Shown here piece by piece: positions 52,023-60,653 of a stretch of DNA of 64,000 bases. Source of the DNA: CAZNPL01 sp964574815 (GTDB lineage: Bacteria; Planctomycetota; Phycisphaerae; UBA1845). Where the stretch lies: positions 75,310-139,309 of the forward strand of contig CAZNPL010000014.1 in the NCBI GenBank assembly GCA_964574815.1. Reading direction: 5' to 3'. The translations under genes were made by a program, and so were the position numbers. Every line of letters starts with the position of its first letter. Position 1 is the stretch's first letter. Below the pieces are notes generated by a model, which saw nothing but the letters and a program-made list of their open reading frames with translations, was not told the origin of the DNA and did not search any database.

Positions 52023-52847
52023 TCACTCTCCGAAGTGCATCGGACCGCCCAGGATCTCATGCACCGTCAGCGTGTTCCGGACGACCAACTGCTTGTTGAG
52101 CACCGCCATCGTTCCCAATCCGCCGTTCTCCTGCCAGGTGTCCGGCTCGACGATGGTTCGCACAAACTCCATGATGTCTTCGGCTCGCTCTTCCTCTTCT
52201 TCCTCTCCCTCGTCCTCGTCGTCGTTGCCGCCGCCTCCGCCGCCGCCCTGGAAAATGGACTGCACGTTGACCTGTCCGCTGGCTCCACCGCCACCGCCGC
52301 CCTGCTGCTGCTGATCGATCTCGATCTGCGGCGAACCGGAGAAGTTCTTGATCTTCACCATAATATCCGCAATGTCGTACGCCCGCGTGTAAAGCTTGCG
52401 GTTGAAATTGGACGTGGTTGATATCGTCAGCTTGTTGCCCTCGCCCAGGTACGTCAAAGGATCGATATCAGACAACTGCGCCAACACCTCGTCCAGAACG
52501 TCTTTGACGGTCGTGTACTCCATCGACAGCGTCACGGCGCTGTCCTGGTCAATACTCTCCATCTCCAACGCCCTCCAGCGCACCACAACGTTGACCTTGC
52601 CGTGCTCGGTGCTATTCGCCTTGAGCCAATCAACAACGTCGGCCAGCGTCCGCTCCTCCCAATCAACGCCTTCCACCTGCTTCTGCAGAAGCGCCCGAAC
52701 CGGGTTCATGTGCCGGACGCTGCTGACCCGCTCCGCCCGATCCAGAAAATCCGACGCATCCCCTCTCGCATCACCGAAGTTCTGCGCCAGCGCCGGGCTC
52801 ACGACCCAACCGATCGTCAGCAATATGGCCAAACTCACCCGTTTCAT
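52023..52847 (-). CDS. secreted STN/secretin-N-like protein with Gly-rich and Glu-rich stretches
   Basis: The ATG at 52847 has AGGAGGATT 6-7 bases upstream and a signal peptide (MKRVSLAILLTIGWVVSPAL). The 274-residue product has a secretin/TonB short N-terminal type domain (about 60-150: VDWEERTLADVVDWLKANST, LSMEYTTVKDVLDEVLAQLS, YLGEGNKLTIST). The middle is low-complexity: a glutamine/glycine run, two poly-Gly tracts and an acidic run (DDEDEGEEEEEE). Its C-terminal strand region (NGGLGTMAVLNKQLVVRNTL) follows. In planctomycetes such proteins may be periplasmic binding modules; no secretin barrel is seen. Confidence 0.7.
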   Translation of the reverse strand: MKRVSLAILLTIGWVVSPALAQNFGDARGDASDFLDRAERVSSVRHMNPVRALLQKQVEGVDWEERTLADVVDWLKANSTEHGKVNVVVRWRALEMESIDQDSAVTLSMEYTTVKDVLDEVLAQLSDIDPLTYLGEGNKLTISTTSNFNRKLYTRAYDIADIMVKIKNFSGSPQIEIDQQQQGGGGGGASGQVNVQSIFQGGGGGGGNDDEDEGEEEEEERAEDIMEFVRTIVEPDTWQENGGLGTMAVLNKQLVVRNTLTVHEILGGPMHFGE

Positions 52848-53218
52848 AATAATCCTCCTCATGCGAGCGTCGCGCCGGTTCGTAGGCCAACACCACCGCC
52901 CCGCGCGCCCGCACGTCCTGCGCCCCCGGTTCGACCCTCGATCCCTTTTATCCTACACCATGATTATACAACCCGCTTCGGGCTCGTCACAACCACTGCC
53001 GCTCAATTGCCGCGGCCCCGGGTCCGCGACAGCCCGTGCGGCGTTCGGTCCCGGGGGCCACGGGTCCGCCTCAGGCGGTTCCGCCCATGCTGTCACATTC
53101 AGCGCCGGCTCAGGCACCCGCACGCGTACCCCACAGCGACCAGTGACGCTGAGTAAGCTGTGACGCACCCCGGCCGCCGCCCCGCAACGGCTAAGCAGCC
53201 GGCAACCCTTCCATAGAT
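52848..53218. other. intergenic region, nothing supported
   Basis: A 371-base GC-rich spacer between the anti-sigma and STN-type genes (both minus strand). It has a GGGGGCCACGGGTCCGCCTC-type repeat fragment and no ORF, tRNA or terminator that I can defend. Confidence 0.4.
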
Positions 53219-54049
53219 CTATCGGGTCCCACCACTCCCGGTCCAAACCAACTCCCTGAACTCTCGCGCCGTGATCGCCCCGCAAACCACGTAGGTCGCC
53301 TGCGACTCATGCCAGGCCACCACCGTCGAATCCCTGCCGGCACAAAGAAAGCAGTCGTGCCCGCCCGCATGGAACCCGTGCGTAGGCTTTAACGAGGTGA
53401 CCGGGCGGACCGTAAACACCGACAGCAGCCGGCCCTCCCCCCCCGATTCGCGATAGATCACGTGAGCACCCGGCATCCCGTTCAGCCCGCAAAGATCCGC
53501 ACCGACCATCACGAAACCCCGGTCGGCCAGGTCCGGAGCAAGTACCGGTAGCCTCAACTCCTTGGAGAGTTTTTCCCTAACCTCCTTTTCATCAATAGAT
53601 AAACCTTCGTCCGGCCTCGCCGCGACCATCCGCGTACAACCATCGTGCTGCTTGCGAACCGCCTTGACGAAACGAGCCTCCACCGCGTTCTTCGGACCGC
53701 CGGACAGCTCCGACGCGCTCCGATCGAATAATATCGACGCCAGCGCCACGAAGGCAACCGCCGCCGCCACGCCGAGCGGAATCACCCAACGCTGCACTCG
53801 GCTCGGGCGCCGAGCCTCATCGCGCGCGGCCGCCATCAACTCAGCATGCACTCGAAATCGCAGGCCCGACGGCGCCCGCTCCTCAACAAAGACCTGATTC
53901 AGTTGCGACTTCAATTGCGAGGGTCCCGCCACCGTGCGGGCACACTGCTCGCAACTCTTCACATGCTCGAGCATCCTCCGGTCGATGTCGTGATCCGACT
54001 CACTACCCGCCCGGGTACTCAGGGTCTTCTTGAACTCCTCGCAGTTCAC
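53219..54049 (-). CDS. anti-sigma factor (zinc-finger type, membrane-anchored)
   Basis: The gene begins at a GTG 3 bases after the stop of the ECF sigma gene. The 276-residue product has a cytosolic zinc-finger-like part, HVKSCEQCARTV (H-x3-C-x2-C, about 29-40), as in ZAS-type anti-sigma factors. Then comes a basic linker, one transmembrane helix (VIPLGVAAAVAFVALASILF, about 89-108) and a periplasmic domain. The end holds the CFLCAGRDSTVVAWHESQAT and YVVCGAIT motifs found in other membrane-bound planctomycete anti-sigma relatives. It should hold the partner sigma factor at the membrane. Confidence 0.8.
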   Translation of the reverse strand: MNCEEFKKTLSTRAGSESDHDIDRRMLEHVKSCEQCARTVAGPSQLKSQLNQVFVEERAPSGLRFRVHAELMAAARDEARRPSRVQRWVIPLGVAAAVAFVALASILFDRSASELSGGPKNAVEARFVKAVRKQHDGCTRMVAARPDEGLSIDEKEVREKLSKELRLPVLAPDLADRGFVMVGADLCGLNGMPGAHVIYRESGGEGRLLSVFTVRPVTSLKPTHGFHAGGHDCFLCAGRDSTVVAWHESQATYVVCGAITAREFRELVWTGSGGTR

Positions 54050-54052
54050 CGC

Positions 54053-54610
54053 TTACGCCTTTTTCGGAATGTTCCTTCTTTTTGCGAATTCCGTCAGCCT
54101 GTCACCAAGCTGTTGCCGCGCCCGATACAGGCGGCTCATGACCGTCCCCACCGGGCAATCGCACACGTCCGCAATCTCCTTGTAGCTCAGGTCCTCAAAA
54201 GACCACAGGAGCAACACCAACCGGTACTCCGGCTGAAGCGCCTCGACGGCTTCCTTGAGCTCCTCATCGATTGCGTCCCAGTCAATGTTTTCGATCCCTT
54301 CCGCCTCGGACGCAGCGCCGCTCTCGCCTGCGAATTGATCGAAACTCACATCGTCCAGAAGAATCGGCTGACGCCGATTCCTTCCACGATGCGTGTAGAA
54401 CGTGTTGTGCAAAATCTTGAACAACCACGGCTTAACGCCAAATTCGCGCAGCTCGAAGCGGTCGAACGCACGAAACGCCCGCACGAACGTGTCCTGCACC
54501 AAGTCCTCGGCTTCAGCATTATCATGCGCCAGACGACGCGCCATGCGGTAAACGCTGTCCAAATGGACCAGGCACTGGTCCTCGAATCGATCGACCAGGG
54601 ACTCACTCAT
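54053..54610 (-). CDS. ECF-type RNA polymerase sigma factor
   Basis: The 185-residue product is a standard RpoE-like ECF factor. Region 2 reads AHDNAEAEDLVQDTFVRAFR, AFDRFELREFGVKPWLFKIL and HNTFYTHRGRNRRQ. A linker with DWDAIDEELKEAVEALQPEY follows. Region 4 is RLVLLLWSFEDLSYKEIADV then CDCPVGTVMSRLYRARQQLG. The adjacent anti-sigma gene completes a sigma/anti-sigma pair. Promoter specificity cannot be read here; autoregulation is usual for the type. Confidence 0.9.
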   Translation of the reverse strand: MSESLVDRFEDQCLVHLDSVYRMARRLAHDNAEAEDLVQDTFVRAFRAFDRFELREFGVKPWLFKILHNTFYTHRGRNRRQPILLDDVSFDQFAGESGAASEAEGIENIDWDAIDEELKEAVEALQPEYRLVLLLWSFEDLSYKEIADVCDCPVGTVMSRLYRARQQLGDRLTEFAKRRNIPKKA

Positions 54611-55195
54611 TGCCGGCTCGCACCATCGCGGTCGCGGGTACCCATCCGCACCTTACATAGCCCTCCAAGCACCGTGCGAAATTCCCGAAATCGATCTCTT
54701 CCGCGTCCTCCGACAACCGTAGCCGCCCTCAAAGCCGACGCGCACCGGCCCAATGCCACCCCCGGCCGCAGACACGCTCGCCCGAAGCTGGCCATTCGGC
54801 AAGGGCACCCGGCTGCCATGGACAGACGAAGCCGCCGCCCCCGGCCGAGCTTGCCCTCGCACGAGCCCTCTCCCACTGCCCAGGACCGGCGTCCCGGAGA
54901 CAGGATATAAAGCTACCGCGGCAATCAGGCGAGCCGGGCAACCCAATTGCCACGAATTGGCCAAACACGGATTCTCATAAACAAAATCCAGTGCCACTGC
55001 TAGACTGCCGCGGCCCGCGGGCTGCCCCTCCACCGCCGACCCCAATGCTGTAATGTCCCTCCTCGCCCCGCCCTGCCCCGAACGCTTGCCGCGGTCGCAC
55101 GCCAGCCCATGCACGTGCCCGCAAAAACTCACAACCCATCGGCCAGGCGACCTTCCTGCGGGAACCATGTCAGCCATGGTAAATCGGAAAACTGC
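54611..55195. other. intergenic region, no gene supported
   Basis: GC-rich spacer upstream of the ECF gene. It contains a degenerate copy of the dispersed palindrome (54815-54860). The frames 54607-54876 and 54653-55177 have no ribosome binding site or recognisable product. Confidence 0.4.
54815..54860. repeat. dispersed palindromic element, copy D (degenerate)
   Basis: GCCATGGACAGACGAAGCCG and GGCCGAGCTTGCCCTCGC keep the outline of copies A-C with several substitutions. Confidence 0.5.
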
Positions 55196-55224
55196 TTGAC
55201 ACTTGAAGGAAACCGGACCACAAT
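55196..55224 (+). promoter_or_regulatory. promoter-like pair before the candidate small RNA
   Basis: TTGACA (55196-55201), 17 bases, CACAAT (55219-55224, 4 of 6 to consensus). Predicted start near 55231. Confidence 0.5.
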
Positions 55225-55230
55225 CAGCTT

Positions 55231-55378
55231 CGTGCTCGTCGGGCCGGGGCTGACGCGACGTAGAGTCGGACGCTCAGGTACCGACTCCGAAGTCAAACTT
55301 GAAAACCCACTCACCGACCCATCCCCCATGGGTCGGTTCCCCCAAGGCCCGGTCCACCCCGCCGGGCCTCTTTTATTT
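55231..55378 (+). ncRNA. candidate structured small RNA with three hairpins and a terminator
   Basis: Between the promoter-like pair and a clear terminator there is no coding frame with a ribosome binding site, but there are three stable stems. Stem 1: GAGTCGG (55263-55269) with CCGACTC (55281-55287), 11-base loop. Stem 2: ACCGACCCAT (55313-55322) with ATGGGTCGGT (55328-55337), loop CCCCC. Stem 3: AGGCCCGG (55345-55352) with CCGGGCCT (55362-55369) followed by CTTTTATTT, a rho-independent terminator. Neighbouring genes are on the minus strand, so this is neither their leader nor their trailer. It does not match tmRNA, SRP RNA, RNase P or 6S by eye. Predicted length is about 145 bases. Confidence 0.55.
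55345..55378 (+). terminator. rho-independent terminator of the candidate small RNA
   Basis: Eight-bp GC-rich stem AGGCCCGG/CCGGGCCT with a 9-base loop and CTTTTATTT after it. The T-rich tail is on the plus strand only, which fixes the direction. Confidence 0.75.
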
Positions 55379-55448
55379 AATCCAGCCCCGATACTTCGTA
55401 TGCCGGAATCGCGGCTGCCTGACGCTGGCGGGCGTACGTATTCAGCGG

Positions 55449-55491
55449 GTGGTGAGCGAACGGAGCCGCCAAAGCCGGCGGAGCTGGCCCT
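55449..55491. repeat. dispersed palindromic element, copy E (degenerate)
   Basis: GTGAGCGAACGGAGCCGCCA and GCCGGCGGAGCTGGCCCTGC resemble copies A-C, strongly in the central GGAGCCGCC and GGCGGAGCT blocks. Confidence 0.5.
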
Positions 55492-55623
55492 GCCAATCCC
55501 CCATTCCGCGGCGGCACGAGCAACACGAATCTTGCTGACGGGCAAGACCCGCGTTGCCCCTGGCACATTTCCTCGCTCGCCAAAGAGGTACCGGCCGCTT
55601 GCCCGCCGGTACTTCCTCGCGCC

Positions 55624-56703
55624 TCACTCCTGCCCTGGAAACGGCAGCACCTCCCCGGCCGCCTCTCCTTCCGGCCACTTTGCCTTCACCCGCACCCCTT
55701 CTTCCGAATGCCGCATGCGGACGTAACCTAAAGCAACCGGCGCCCCGTACCTCGGAGAGTGCCGCCGACTTGTCACCCGGCCCACGCCCCGTTCGTCCGC
55801 AACCAACTCCGCCCCCACCGGCGGCGCCTCCGCCGCCTCGAAGCGAATCAGCACCAGCCGGCGCGCCAACGACTGCCGCGTACGCATCCGCTCGACAATC
55901 TCCTGCCCCAAATAACATCCTTTGTTGGAACCGATCGTGCGATGCAACTGCCGCGTCTCGCCCGGCAGCACCTCCTCGTTGATCTCCGAAACAGGCCAGG
56001 GAATGCCGGCCTCGATCCGCAAAGTATCGACGGCGCCGTAGCCGACCAGCGGAAGACCGCCCTCGTCCTTCAGCGCCTTCCAAACCGCATCAACCTTCTC
56101 CGGGGAAATCAACAGCTGAATGCCGAACACCCCGCAATGGTCGTCACGAAAACAGAAGCACGCCTGACCCGCAATCTCGATTTCGACCAGTTGAAGCAGC
56201 GACAGATCCGCCACCGCCCCGACACCGTGCCGCGCCGACGCCTCCGCAGCGGCGGGCCCCACAACCCCGAGCCGGATGAATTCGTCCCCGCGGTCGGCCA
56301 CTCGCACGTCCTCCATGACAACATACTTGTTAAAGTGCTCCAGCGCACGAGCCACCCACCGCGCATCCAGATCGAGCCAGATGCATTCCTCGCGAACCAG
56401 TATGTTCACGTCGAATTGAATGCGGCCCTTGACGTCGACGGCAAACGCATAGTTCCCGCTGCCCGCCTTAAGCGTCGTGACGTGGTTGGTCACCAGATTG
56501 CCCAGCCAGGACGACCGATCGGGCCCCGTTATTTCAAGCAAACCCCTATCGCCCCGGTCGACCAGACCCGCTCCACCCGAAACCACTTCATACTCGCCGG
56601 CCGGATCGCCGAAATGCGCCGCTGTCGTCCACTCGCCGATCGAAACGCGTGCCGCCGCCGAATCGACAAAAGTCCCAGCCGGGCTCCGCCACTGTTCATC
56701 CAC
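55624..56703 (-). CDS. YgfZ/GcvT-like folate-binding protein
   Basis: The 359-residue product starts at a GTG at 56703 with GGGAG about 9 bases upstream. It has the GcvT fold: GLVDRGDRGLLEITGPDRSS, LGNLVTNHVTTLKAGSGNYA, an FNKYVVMEDVRVADRG segment, and the YgfZ signature NKGCYLGQEIVERMRTR (near 270). YgfZ proteins bind tetrahydrofolate and help iron-sulfur enzymes such as MiaB. GcvT itself belongs to the glycine cleavage system, but no gcvP/gcvH is present and the KGCYLGQE motif favours YgfZ. It could also be one of the related aminomethyltransferase-fold proteins. Confidence 0.82.
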   Translation of the reverse strand: MDEQWRSPAGTFVDSAAARVSIGEWTTAAHFGDPAGEYEVVSGGAGLVDRGDRGLLEITGPDRSSWLGNLVTNHVTTLKAGSGNYAFAVDVKGRIQFDVNILVREECIWLDLDARWVARALEHFNKYVVMEDVRVADRGDEFIRLGVVGPAAAEASARHGVGAVADLSLLQLVEIEIAGQACFCFRDDHCGVFGIQLLISPEKVDAVWKALKDEGGLPLVGYGAVDTLRIEAGIPWPVSEINEEVLPGETRQLHRTIGSNKGCYLGQEIVERMRTRQSLARRLVLIRFEAAEAPPVGAELVADERGVGRVTSRRHSPRYGAPVALGYVRMRHSEEGVRVKAKWPEGEAAGEVLPFPGQE

Positions 56704-56931
56704 CAGTTCACACTCCCAAGATCGGAGATTTCAAGACCGCCCGCCGCCCGTTGCCCAACCACCTGCATACGTGCCGCCAAAACGAATGTAAAGGCCGCTG
56801 GTTGCCTTCCACCATTGCTGCTATCTTCTCACCCGCAGGAACCGGCAAATCGGACCGCAGGGCGGATCAGATTGTCCCGCAAGTCATCGGGGCCGGTTCG
56901 GCCGCGTCGGCTCGTGGAGAATGTCGCTTCG

Positions 56932-57681
56932 ATGGAACCTCCGAGTGATTTCCGCGCATTTCTGCAATGGTTGCGCGAGGAAACCGAGCGCGCCTGGGCC
57001 GACTACCGCCCCCGAACGCTGACCGACTACCGAGCCGCCAAGTCCAGCGGCATCGATTGGCAGCGAGGCACGCGCTGGGTCCCCGGCCTCTGGAGAGGCC
57101 GCATCGCCGACATCGAAAGGCGCTGGCGTGTCCGATTCCCGCCCGACTACCGCCTCTTCCTCGGCACCCTCCACGCCACCGACCGATTCCGGATCGGCGC
57201 CCGATACCTCGACGGCGACAAACTCTCCCTCACCAAGGAACCCGGATTCTACAACTGGGAGACCCAGGAGCGCGAGTTGAAGGCCGCATTCGAATCCCCC
57301 GCCCGCCGCGTGCTTTACAGCGTCGAGCACAACGGCTTATGGAAAGAGTCGTGGGGACCCCGGCCCCGGGCCAAGCGCGAGCGCCAGGCCCTCGTCCGCG
57401 ACCTGGTCCGAGCCGCACCGCGCCTCATCCCGATCATTGGCCGCCGCTACCTGCTCAGCCAACCGACAAGAACGGGAAACATCGTCATCTCCGCCCACAC
57501 CGCCGACCTGGTCGTCCACGCCAATAACCTCCGCCAATGCCTCTTGACAGAGCTGAAGGACGTTCTACTCCCGGACATGACAGTAACCGAAAGCTCAGAA
57601 CCGGACCCCCGGTCCGCCGAGTCCCTCGACGAAACTCCATTCTGGGGAGAGCTGATCAACACCCCGCAATGCAGCGACTGA
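56932..57681 (+). CDS. SMI1/KNR4-like (SUKH-type) protein
   Basis: The 249-residue product starts MEPPSDFRAFLQWLREETER (ATG 56932). Residues 50-120 fit a SMI1/KNR4 fold: IADIERRWRVRFPPDYRLFL, then GTLHATDRFRIGARYLDGDK, with a later HNGLWKESWGPRP. The C-terminal third reads LIPIIGRRYLLSQPTRTGNI and VVHANNLRQC. SUKH proteins include immunity proteins of contact-dependent toxin systems and house-keeping members; no toxin gene is next to it. The longer frame from 55759 runs antisense to the YgfZ-like gene and is not used. Confidence 0.6.
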   Translation: MEPPSDFRAFLQWLREETERAWADYRPRTLTDYRAAKSSGIDWQRGTRWVPGLWRGRIADIERRWRVRFPPDYRLFLGTLHATDRFRIGARYLDGDKLSLTKEPGFYNWETQERELKAAFESPARRVLYSVEHNGLWKESWGPRPRAKRERQALVRDLVRAAPRLIPIIGRRYLLSQPTRTGNIVISAHTADLVVHANNLRQCLLTELKDVLLPDMTVTESSEPDPRSAESLDETPFWGELINTPQCSD

Positions 57682-57931
57682 CCCAACCCCGCTCAACCAC
57701 GGACAAGTTTTTCGAGTTTTTCTGTTACGCAAGCTGTCGGCTCAGGACTATTTAGGTTGGACCGGAAGTCGTCCGCGCCGGCCGCGTGGTCCGCACGTAC
57801 GTGAACCGCGCGGCCAGGGCCTGTGCGGACTTCCTGATGTTCACATATGAGGAAATGGACCGAATGGAGCTTTCGCGCACGTCGTCTGGCAACGATGTGG
57901 CGCGGGTTGAAGTTTAGGAGGAGTCTTGGAC

Positions 57932-60181
57932 GTGACATCGAGAAACCTGATTTTGATTTTCGCGGCAATCGCAATGATTGGCATGCCAACGGCCAAAGGA
58001 AACGTCGATACAGGCGAGTTCCTGTATCAGGCTCAGCTCAAAAAAGACGGCGTGCCGGTCAACGACACGTGCGATTTCGTTTTTTCGCTCTGGAGGGACC
58101 CGGTCAGCACCCTGCCGGCAGACCAGGTCGGCCCGGAACTGGTATTCGACGGGCAGGACCCGAACCCGCCGTCAATCAATGTGACCAACGGCCTGTTCAG
58201 CGCTTTGCTCGATTTCGGGCCGACGGCCTTCACCGACGACCCCAGGTGGATCGAGGTCAGCGTGGCCTGTCCCGCCGGCACGACCACCTACACGACGCTC
58301 TCCCCGCGCGACCTGGTGGCCGGTGCACCCTTTTCCATCCACACGCGCGGCATTTTCGTTGACAAGGATGGCCGCGTCGGCATCCGCAACGAAGATCCGC
58401 AGGAAGCCCTCCACGTGGGTGGAAACGTCATCGTCGAATCCGACAGCTCAGAGGCCGTCATCGAGTTGCACAACGCCAACGCGAGCAACACCGCAATGTT
58501 CCTCGCATCGAGACACCCCATCGGGTTCGCCGTCACGGATTTTCGAGGTACATCCAGAATGGTCGTCACGCCGCCCGGCGACGTCGGCATCGGCACCGAG
58601 CGCCCCGAGGCTCTGCTGCACGTCCAGGGCCGCGGCGCATTCCGAGGAGAGCATATCGCCTACTTCGAAAGTCAGAGCGGATCGAGTTCGGACGGCATCG
58701 CCATACAACTCAACAACGAGCACACGAACCGAGAAAACAACTTCATCACCTTCTATAACGCGAACAAGATCGTGACAGGTCGCATCGAAGGCTTCGATCT
58801 CGAAAACGGAGATTGGATCGTCCCGCCGCCCATCCCGGACGTGGGCTTCACGTTCGACCCGGACATCACCTACAACCCCGATTGGATCACGCAGGGAACG
58901 CTGCCGTCAGCCAACTTCTCGCCCGGCACACTGCCAACGGCCAATTTCAACCCCGGCAGCCTGCCCGATTTGACCTTCAGCCCCGGGGTGCTGCCGTCAT
59001 TGACCTTCAGCGGCGGGTCATTGCCCTCTGCCAATTTCTCGCGAGGCACGCTGCCGTCCCTGACCTTCGACGACGGGTCGCTTCCCAGTTTCTCTGCAAC
59101 CTACTGCAATGTCGTCGGCGTGAACGTCTTGTGTGGATTCAGTTGGAGCGCGGGATCCACGCCCAGCGCCAACCTGAACAGGGGCTCGTTGCCCTCCCTC
59201 AACTTCAACCCCGGCTCATTGCCAACAGCCAGCTTCAACAGGGGCAGCCTGCCCTCTTTGTCGTTTGATGACGGCAGCCTTCCGTCCCTCAGCTTCTCCG
59301 GAGGCTCGCTGCCCGCACTTACATTCAACCCCGGAACGCTGCCGGTCGTCGAGAAACCGCCGTTCATCGTCGGAGACCCCTCGCTCACCTTCGATCTGCC
59401 CACCCAGCAGGAACTCTCCGATCTGCTGTGCTGGTCCTTTGAACACGGTAACCAGATGTTTCTGCCCCTGGACCCGGTGTCACTCGCGGTTGCCGACCTC
59501 AAAGAACGCGTCGCGGCGGCCTGCAATGACGAGGGTGTGGTCTACGGATCCAAGGGAGCGGATTACGCCGAATGGCTGCCCAAACTCGACCCCGACGACC
59601 AGTTCCAGATCGGTCAGATCGTCGGCCTCCACGGGGGCAAAGTCAGCCTGAAGACCGAAGGTGCCGAGCAGATCATGGCCATCTCCCGCGCCCCGGTCGT
59701 CGTGGGGAACGTCCCGCCGGACGAGGAGAAGCACAAATTCGTAACCGTCGGATTCATGGGCCAACTCCCCGTCGTGGTCCGCGGCCAGGTCAATGCCGGC
59801 GACTTCATCATCGCCTCCGGACTGAATGACGGAACCGCCGTCGCCGTGCGGCCCGAAAACCTCAAACTCAAACATCTCGGCAAAGTACTGGGACGAGCCT
59901 GGTCCGAGTCCGACAACAAGGTCTACGATCTCGTCGACGTCTCCATCGGCTTGAACACCAACGAGACCGCGATCATCCTCCGCCAGCATGAAAACCGAAT
60001 GGACGAGTTGGCCCGCGCAAACGACAAGCTGGCGCACGAGAATGCCCTCTTGAAGAAACAACTGGGCGAAATGGAAACACGAATGGCCGCACTGGCCGAG
60101 TCGGTTCGTGGCCTGCAGGATCCCGCGGGTGACCAATCCGGCACCGCCAGGACCGTGGCCTCGGCCGGAGCCGATCGCTGA
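57932..60181 (+). CDS. secreted protein with 14 GSLPSLTF-type decapeptide repeats and a tail-fibre-like C-terminus
   Basis: The GTG at 57932 has AGGAGGAG 8 bases upstream (TTG 57926 would sit too close). The 749-residue product has a signal peptide (MTSRNLILIFAAIAMIGMPT), an exported beta-rich domain (about 25-140) and a fibre-like part (about 140-280: GRVGIRNEDPQEALHVGGNV, GDVGIGTERPEALLHVQGRG). Decapeptide repeats follow (about 322-475). The C-terminal domain (about 520-690) has the peptidase-S74-like or tail-fibre shape seen in other planctomycete proteins (YGSKGADYAEWLPKLDPDDQ, GQLPVVVRGQVNAGDFI). It ends in a coiled coil (LARANDKLAHENALLKKQLG). The function is unknown; the fibre-like parts suggest an extended surface filament. 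Confidence 0.72.
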   Translation: MTSRNLILIFAAIAMIGMPTAKGNVDTGEFLYQAQLKKDGVPVNDTCDFVFSLWRDPVSTLPADQVGPELVFDGQDPNPPSINVTNGLFSALLDFGPTAFTDDPRWIEVSVACPAGTTTYTTLSPRDLVAGAPFSIHTRGIFVDKDGRVGIRNEDPQEALHVGGNVIVESDSSEAVIELHNANASNTAMFLASRHPIGFAVTDFRGTSRMVVTPPGDVGIGTERPEALLHVQGRGAFRGEHIAYFESQSGSSSDGIAIQLNNEHTNRENNFITFYNANKIVTGRIEGFDLENGDWIVPPPIPDVGFTFDPDITYNPDWITQGTLPSANFSPGTLPTANFNPGSLPDLTFSPGVLPSLTFSGGSLPSANFSRGTLPSLTFDDGSLPSFSATYCNVVGVNVLCGFSWSAGSTPSANLNRGSLPSLNFNPGSLPTASFNRGSLPSLSFDDGSLPSLSFSGGSLPALTFNPGTLPVVEKPPFIVGDPSLTFDLPTQQELSDLLCWSFEHGNQMFLPLDPVSLAVADLKERVAAACNDEGVVYGSKGADYAEWLPKLDPDDQFQIGQIVGLHGGKVSLKTEGAEQIMAISRAPVVVGNVPPDEEKHKFVTVGFMGQLPVVVRGQVNAGDFIIASGLNDGTAVAVRPENLKLKHLGKVLGRAWSESDNKVYDLVDVSIGLNTNETAIILRQHENRMDELARANDKLAHENALLKKQLGEMETRMAALAESVRGLQDPAGDQSGTARTVASAGADR
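58895..59360 (+). repeat. decapeptide repeat coding region (14 units in two blocks)
   Basis: Two blocks of seven 30-base units encode G-S/T-L-P-x-x-x-F-x-x. Examples: GTLPSANFSP, GSLPDLTFSP, GSLPSLTFDD-type, GSLPSLNFNP, GSLPTASFNR. The blocks are separated by a 16-residue spacer with two cysteines (CNVVGVNVLC). Confidence 0.8.
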
Positions 60182-60211
60182 CCCAAAGTCGAAGCGGACC
60201 GGAGATCAATG

Positions 60212-60628
60212 ATGAAACGACTCCTTCCAATTCAGTTGTTCGCGCTGGCTGTGCTCAGCACCGCCGTCCTGCCGGCCGGCGGCGGCCAATCGGGATACGA
60301 ACTCACGCGCTGGACTATCGACGGAGGTGGAGCGTCGCCCAGCGCCGGCGACGGCTACGAACTTCGTAGCACCATCGGTCAGCCTGAATCCGGAGCACTT
60401 TTCGGAGAGGAACTGGAGCTGTACGCCGGATTCTGGCACCCGTTGTCGCCGACCGATTGCAATGAGGACGGCTACGTCGACCTGACGGACTACACCGGCT
60501 TCGAACAGTGCGCGTCAGGCCCGGCCGTGCCCGTGACCGAAGGGTGCGAGTGCTTCGACGTGGATCAAAACGGCTTCGTCGACCTCCTCGACTTTGCCGC
60601 GCTGCAAGTACACTTCAACGGCCATTGA
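60212..60628 (+). CDS. small secreted dockerin-like protein
   Basis: The ATG at 60212 (GGAG 7 bases upstream) gives 138 residues with a signal peptide (residues 1-24). Residues about 28-75 form the planctomycete repeat fold WTIDGGGASPSAGDGYELRS with TIGQPESGALFGEELELYAG. Two EF-hand segments follow, DCNEDGYVDLTDYTGFEQCA and DVDQNGFVDLLDFAALQVHF, as in a type I dockerin. It follows the decapeptide-repeat gene by 30 bases and may be co-transcribed with it. Confidence 0.72.
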   Translation: MKRLLPIQLFALAVLSTAVLPAGGGQSGYELTRWTIDGGGASPSAGDGYELRSTIGQPESGALFGEELELYAGFWHPLSPTDCNEDGYVDLTDYTGFEQCASGPAVPVTEGCECFDVDQNGFVDLLDFAALQVHFNGH

Positions 60629-60653
60629 CCCAAACTGACCATGGCTCGTCCGG

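Noticed and set aside
55759..56931. Long upstream extension of the SMI1/KNR4-like ORF
   Set aside because: It runs antisense to the YgfZ-like gene; only the part from 56932 has family similarity.
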